DNA from: a virus
Strand: one strand, 5' to 3'
IMG/VR virus record: IMGVR_UViG_3300032246_000269
Location: 1 to 24,382 of that record
Length of the DNA stretch: 24,382 nucleotides
Shown: piece by piece, positions 22,862 through 24,382 of the stretch
Layout: each line of letters starts with the position of its first letter
Numbering within the stretch: the stretch's first letter is position 1
Notes under the pieces: generated by a model
Seen by the model: only the letters and a program-made list of their open reading frames with translations
Database searches by the model: none
What the model was told of the DNA's origin: nothing
Program-made: the position numbers and the translations under genes

Positions 22862-24126
22862 ATACAGAAGCAACATTAATCTCTGCTGTATGTAAAAATA
22901 AAGATATTAGCACACTACTGGCAGATAACGTTGATGATCTGTTTACATCGCATAGAGACATTTGGGAAAGCTTAAAGTCATACTACTACAAGTTTAAGGC
23001 AGTTCCAGAAGCAGGCGTTCTCATGGAGCGACATAAAGATTTTGAACCAGTTGAGGCCAAGGCAGAGACTGGATATTACCTAGACATATTAAAGAATGAG
23101 TTTATCTCTAACAAACTTAAGACAATTATTATGCGTGGCGGATCTGCTCTTAAAGAAGATGCAGCATCTAGAGTTCTTGCACAAATGCAAAGCGACCTTG
23201 CTGGACTAAGTCGATACACAAACAACGTAAGAGACTTAGATATTATTGACGTTGAGAATGCCGCACGACATTATCAATCAGTTAAAGAGCGTTCATCTGT
23301 AATGGGCGGTGCTCCAGGAATTTTAACAGGTTTTGAAGCAATTGACAAAGCATACCCAACAGGAATGGCTCCAGGACATTTAATTGTAGCAATTGGTTGG
23401 CCAGGAAAGGGTAAGACTTGGTTTACCGCTTACCTTGCATGCAAAGCATGGGAGCAAGGATTTAAGCCGATGATTGTATCTCTTGAAATGTCACCAGAAA
23501 ATATGCGTGACCGTATCTTTACAATGCTTGGCTCAGGTATCTTTCGTGCAAGTGATTTGTCAAAGGGCGATATTAACATTGATGATTTCCGCAACTGGGG
23601 AAACAAAAAGTTTGAGGGAAAGAATAGTTTTGTTCTAATCTCAAATGAAGGTGCATCAGAAGTTACTCCTGCAACTATTCAAGGTAAGATAGATCAACAC
23701 AAACCAGACTTGGTTATTCTAGATTACCACCAGCTATTTAATGATAACAAACGCTCTAACTCTGAAGTAGAAAGAAATAGAAATGTTTCTCGTGAGTTTA
23801 AGATGCTTGCGGTATCTAACAACATTCCTATTATTGATATTACTGCTGCAACAGCAGATGATATTTCTGATCAAGATAATCCGCCAATGATGAGTCAAGT
23901 TGCTTGGTCAAAGGCAATTGAGTATGATGCTGATATGGCTTTAGCCGTTCACAGATACCCACAAACTAATATGATTGAAATTGTCTCTCGTAAGAATAGA
24001 CACGGTCATGATTTTAATTTCTATTTAGACTGGGATATCAACCGCGGTATCGTCAAGGAAATTTACGAGAATCCATTCCAAAAAGATGAACCACAAACAG
24101 ATAAAAAGATTTCAAGTAAGGGTTGA
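22858..24126 (+). CDS. dnaB: DnaB-type replicative DNA helicase
   Basis: 422 residues, GTG start. Residues 1-100 form a helical N-terminal domain as in DnaB (E-A-T-L-I-S-A-V and FTSHRDIWESLKSYYYKFK), then a linker and a RecA-like motor domain from about 150. Walker A is G180-W-P-G-K-G-K-T187; Walker B is L285-V-I-L-D289-Y followed by H-Q. VSLEMSPENMRDRI is the typical strand-helix after Walker A, and SQVAWSKAIEYDADMALAVHR and S-R-K-N-R-H-G match the Q-motif and arginine-finger hairpins. It is a bit shorter than bacterial DnaB (about 470), usual for phage versions. It unwinds the fork ahead of the phage polymerase as a hexamer. Confidence 0.9.
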   Translation: MNTEATLISAVCKNKDISTLLADNVDDLFTSHRDIWESLKSYYYKFKAVPEAGVLMERHKDFEPVEAKAETGYYLDILKNEFISNKLKTIIMRGGSALKEDAASRVLAQMQSDLAGLSRYTNNVRDLDIIDVENAARHYQSVKERSSVMGGAPGILTGFEAIDKAYPTGMAPGHLIVAIGWPGKGKTWFTAYLACKAWEQGFKPMIVSLEMSPENMRDRIFTMLGSGIFRASDLSKGDINIDDFRNWGNKKFEGKNSFVLISNEGASEVTPATIQGKIDQHKPDLVILDYHQLFNDNKRSNSEVERNRNVSREFKMLAVSNNIPIIDITAATADDISDQDNPPMMSQVAWSKAIEYDADMALAVHRYPQTNMIEIVSRKNRHGHDFNFYLDWDINRGIVKEIYENPFQKDEPQTDKKISSKG

Positions 24127-24382
24127 GTTTGCTGACGATTCTGGTATACCTAGATTAAAATACCAGTACGAAAGTATGCTTGTCCACGACATGAGAAGTA
24201 AAGGCTATGTAAGAGTGCTTGACATAGACACCAACTTTTCAGTACAATTTGACGGACAGACGTGGGTGTTCTTAATGACACTCTACGGAGTATACGTAGG
24301 AAAGAAGAAGGCATGGCTATCAGAGGGTATAACGCAAGGAAAATTGATTCCACGCAATATGCGCCCAACCATATCAAGTCAG
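24086..24382 (+). CDS. Hypothetical protein, cut by the right edge
   Basis: The frame is open from ATG 24086, 41 bases inside the helicase gene, to the end of the window, giving 99 residues so far. No good ribosome site is seen and no later start is better placed until ATG 24176. The product is strand-rich: QVRVEFADDSGIP, RSKGYVRVLDID, then F-S-V-Q-F-D-G-Q-T-W-V-F-L-M-T-L-Y-G-V-Y, and a basic stretch (VGKKKAWLSEG). Not recognised. Probably a replication-region gene translated with the helicase. The stop is outside the window. Confidence 0.6.
   Translation, partial: MNHKQIKRFQVRVEFADDSGIPRLKYQYESMLVHDMRSKGYVRVLDIDTNFSVQFDGQTWVFLMTLYGVYVGKKKAWLSEGITQGKLIPRNMRPTISSQ

Noticed and set aside
1-24382. 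tRNA genes, CRISPR arrays, insertion sequences, attachment sites
   Set aside because: No cloverleaf-like segment, spaced repeats, transposase or integrase text was seen on reading both strands; the only tandem repeat is the coding heptad array at 18730-18834.

Overview
The window is a continuous stretch of a tailed double-stranded DNA phage genome (Caudoviricetes, long-tailed siphovirus type). Every supported gene is on the + strand. Genes are packed with TAATG, ATGA and GTGA stop/start overlaps, and the order is the classic one: capsid, connectors, tail terminator, tail tube, frameshifted tail chaperones, tape measure, tail tip, fibre. No integrase, repressor, terminase, portal or lysis gene is visible. 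The DNA is clearly AT-rich. Starts include TTG and GTG, and one gene (15775) looks leaderless. These traits, and the types of small gene present, would fit a phage of a low-GC aquatic actinobacterium, but that host assignment is inference only.

Layout. 1-434: C-terminus of an HK97-fold major capsid protein, closed by a terminator (456-485) and followed by a promoter (482-510). 536-3643: SAP-like capsid-adjacent protein, a connector carrying an Ig-like N-terminal domain, head-closure, neck and tail-terminator proteins. 3761-4471: major tail (tube) protein with its own tetraloop terminator (4493-4516) and a new extended -10 promoter behind it. 4579-5246: the gpG/gpGT-type tail assembly chaperone pair, with a textbook -1 slippery heptamer and a downstream hairpin. 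5257-12051: a 2264-residue tape measure. 12051-20604: distal tail protein, a large tail hub with a lectin-like insert, an acidic small protein probably read from a leaderless mRNA, a minor tail protein, a 949-residue self-processing fibre (S74 chaperone), a small coiled-coil protein and a receptor-binding-like protein.

20605-20690 is the boundary of the structural region. In 65 bases it holds a strong promoter, a perfect 21-bp palindrome over its -10 box, and an intrinsic terminator. Beyond it come a metallophosphoesterase, a run of tiny zinc-binding proteins interleaved with a possible helix-turn-helix protein, two small hypothetical proteins, a DnaB-type replicative helicase, and an unknown gene cut by the right edge. 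This is the start of the DNA-metabolism region.

The most notable signals are the complete chaperone frameshift element; a second canonical heptamer (TTTAAAA) that could fuse a zinc ribbon to the next gene; the promoter-palindrome-terminator module; a five-fold heptad repeat with histidines in the predicted core of the fibre; globular modules inserted between glycine/proline linkers of the tape measure; and a repeated C-terminal tail (PVWKAE) that supplies the ribosome-binding site of the next gene. No gene-free stretch exceeds 300 bases, and no tRNA, CRISPR array or insertion sequence was seen.
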